Source of the DNA: Propionibacteriaceae bacterium
Lineage (GTDB): Bacteria; Actinomycetota; Actinomycetes; Propionibacteriales; Propionibacteriaceae
DNA length: 6,635 bases
Assembly (NCBI GenBank): GCA_031260385.1
Contig: JAIRKB010000210.1
Location: forward strand, 1-6,635
Direction of reading: 5' to 3'
The notes under the pieces were generated by a model. That model was not told where the DNA came from, ran no database searches, and worked only from the letters and a program-made list of their open reading frames with translations. Both the position numbers and the translations under genes were made by a program. Positions 5,310 through 6,635 of the stretch are shown one piece after another; position 1 is the first letter of the stretch; the number at the start of each line of letters is the position of its first letter.

Positions 5310-6635
5310 ATGATGAAAACCAATTTTCTGCTTGACGGTCGCTATCAGCTTGGGGAGCGGATCGGCAAGGGTGGTATGGCGGAGGTTTGCCGGGCCCGCG
5401 ACACCCGCCTTGACCAGGATGTCGCCGTCAAACGGCTGAAGCCTGACCACGCTGACGACCCGATTCTGCGCGAACGGTTCCAGCGTGAAGTACGCGCTAT
5501 CGCCGGCAATAGGCACCCCAGCATCATTACCATCTTCGATAGCGGAGAATACGAAGACGAAGCCAACCAGGTAACTATCCCCTATATCGTGATGGAACTC
5601 CTTGAAGGCGAAACCCTGCGCAACCTGCTTGACCGTGAGGGCAAGTTCCCCCTTCCTAGAGCCATCGAGGTCACGGACGCCATTTTGTCGGCTCTGGCTT
5701 ACACCCACGACCGAGGCATCATCCACCGCGACATCAAACCAGCCAACGTGATGATCACGACCTTTGGCCAGGTCAAGGTCCTCGACTTTGGTATCGCCAG
5801 GATCAATGACACGGTCACCCTAACGGCCGCCGTCGCGGTGCCTGGTACACCGGCTTACCTAGCGCCGGAACGAGTCACTGGTGGTCAAGCTGACGCCCGA
5901 TCTGACATCTATTCCACGGGTTGTTTGTTTTACGAGTTGCTCACCGGTCTCCCACCATTTGTCGGTCCAGATGCCGCCGGTGTCGTCCACCAACACACCC
6001 AAGCCTTGCTGACCCCACCATCACAACGAGAGACAACGATACCAACGGCCCTCGATGAGATCTGCCTCAAAGCCCTCGCCAAAGACCCCGCCGAGCGTTA
6101 CCAAACCGCTACGGATATGCGAACCGCACTCGCTTCCGCCGCTGGAATACCAAGTAAAGAGGACCTCTCAACCACCACCCCAAACCTGCTCCTGGCACCC
6201 CCCACTCCAACCTCCGCTCCCGAGGTCCTCCCCCAACCCCAAGACAACCTCATAGGCGAACTGGATAGTACGCTACCACCACGGCAGCTTGGCGCGAACC
6301 ACCTCAAACCCCTACCCACCACCCCCACCTTAGAAACTGAACCACCCGAAAAAGACCGCCGTCGCCGAGGACTCCTACTCCTGGTCATCTGCCTCCTACT
6401 ACTCGGGCTAACCGGCACCACCATCGGGCTAGTAACAAACGCCTACCTCAAACACTCCACCGGAGAGCTCAACCCCACCTACGCCGACCTCCCAACCACC
6501 AACCCACCAACCGGCGATCCAACGGAAACGGAGAACCTACCAACTTCCCCAGCCACCAGCGGGGCAACTTCGACGACCACCACCCCAACAACACTCACCC
6601 CCTCCACCAATAGTGGGCCCACCACAACAACCACT
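5310..6635 (+). CDS. Receptor-type serine/threonine protein kinase (PknB-like), 3' end beyond window
   Basis: The frame is open from ATG 5310 to the window end (442 codons, no stop). Residues 12-275 form a complete Hanks-type kinase: glycine loop IGKGGMAEV (18-26), ATP-binding K41, helix-C E60, catalytic HRDIKPANV (139-147), DFG (159-161) and APE (185-187). In the activation loop, T170 and T172 in VTLTAAV align with the two autophosphorylated threonines of mycobacterial PknB (VTQTAAV), so activation by autophosphorylation is expected. A Pro-rich juxtamembrane linker follows, then RRRR (350-353) and one membrane helix (355-375), placing the kinase in the cytoplasm. Residues after 376 are an extracytoplasmic Thr/Pro/Ser-rich stretch; whether PASTA or other sensor domains follow cannot be seen. 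GGAGG (5294-5298) lies 11 nt before ATG 5310 and 14 before the adjacent ATG 5313. Such kinases control cell wall growth and division, but the target here is unknown. It seems to be transcribed separately from the ABC operon. Confidence 0.95.
   Translation, partial: MMKTNFLLDGRYQLGERIGKGGMAEVCRARDTRLDQDVAVKRLKPDHADDPILRERFQREVRAIAGNRHPSIITIFDSGEYEDEANQVTIPYIVMELLEGETLRNLLDREGKFPLPRAIEVTDAILSALAYTHDRGIIHRDIKPANVMITTFGQVKVLDFGIARINDTVTLTAAVAVPGTPAYLAPERVTGGQADARSDIYSTGCLFYELLTGLPPFVGPDAAGVVHQHTQALLTPPSQRETTIPTALDEICLKALAKDPAERYQTATDMRTALASAAGIPSKEDLSTTTPNLLLAPPTPTSAPEVLPQPQDNLIGELDSTLPPRQLGANHLKPLPTTPTLETEPPEKDRRRRGLLLLVICLLLLGLTGTTIGLVTNAYLKHSTGELNPTYADLPTTNPPTGDPTETENLPTSPATSGATSTTTTPTTLTPSTNSGPTTTTT

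Overview
The window looks like chromosomal DNA from an actinobacterium (Actinomycetota). The evidence is a fairly high G+C content, a PknB-type receptor serine/threonine kinase, a PadR-ABC exporter unit whose first gene appears leaderless, and a tmRNA tag ending in the conserved core TDFALAA. From memory the tag is close to those of Propionibacteriaceae, but that family placement is only a guess.

Layout, left to right. (1) Positions 1-867 hold the 3' part of a YhcG/DUF1016-type PD-(D/E)XK nuclease gene. It carries an in-frame TGA at 34-36 where relatives have Arg, so it is a probable pseudogene. (2) Positions 868-1181 have no protein gene. They hold a 22-bp exact copy of the 3' end of the tmRNA gene (989-1010) and a run of three stem-loops between T-arm-like inverted ends (1001-1130). 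This looks like the footprint of a site-specific integration event, or a small non-autonomous element, at the ssrA 3' end. (3) ssrA (tmRNA) is on the minus strand, 1182-1546, encoding the tag ANEVRTDFALAA, with a terminator downstream and a TATAAT promoter upstream. (4) A divergent intergenic region (1547-1733) leads into a plus-strand operon: a PadR regulator, an ABC ATPase and a 734-residue two-domain FtsX-type permease. The genes overlap by ATGA at each junction, and a promoter overlapped by a perfect inverted repeat drives them. (5) A near-perfect 33-bp-arm palindrome (5177-5246) of the GGGGACAGGCAC REP/REPIN type separates the operon from (6) a receptor Ser/Thr kinase that starts at 5310 and runs off the right edge.

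How they work together. The PadR protein probably represses its own operon through the inverted repeat, releasing when a toxic or membrane-active ligand appears. The ATPase-permease pair would then act as a drug, peptide or lipid efflux or membrane-protection pump. The kinase appears to be a separate transcription unit. The left third, ssrA 3' end plus nuclease pseudogene, has the character of an integration hotspot. I saw no clearly new multi-gene system; the least explained part is the short structured element at 989-1184.
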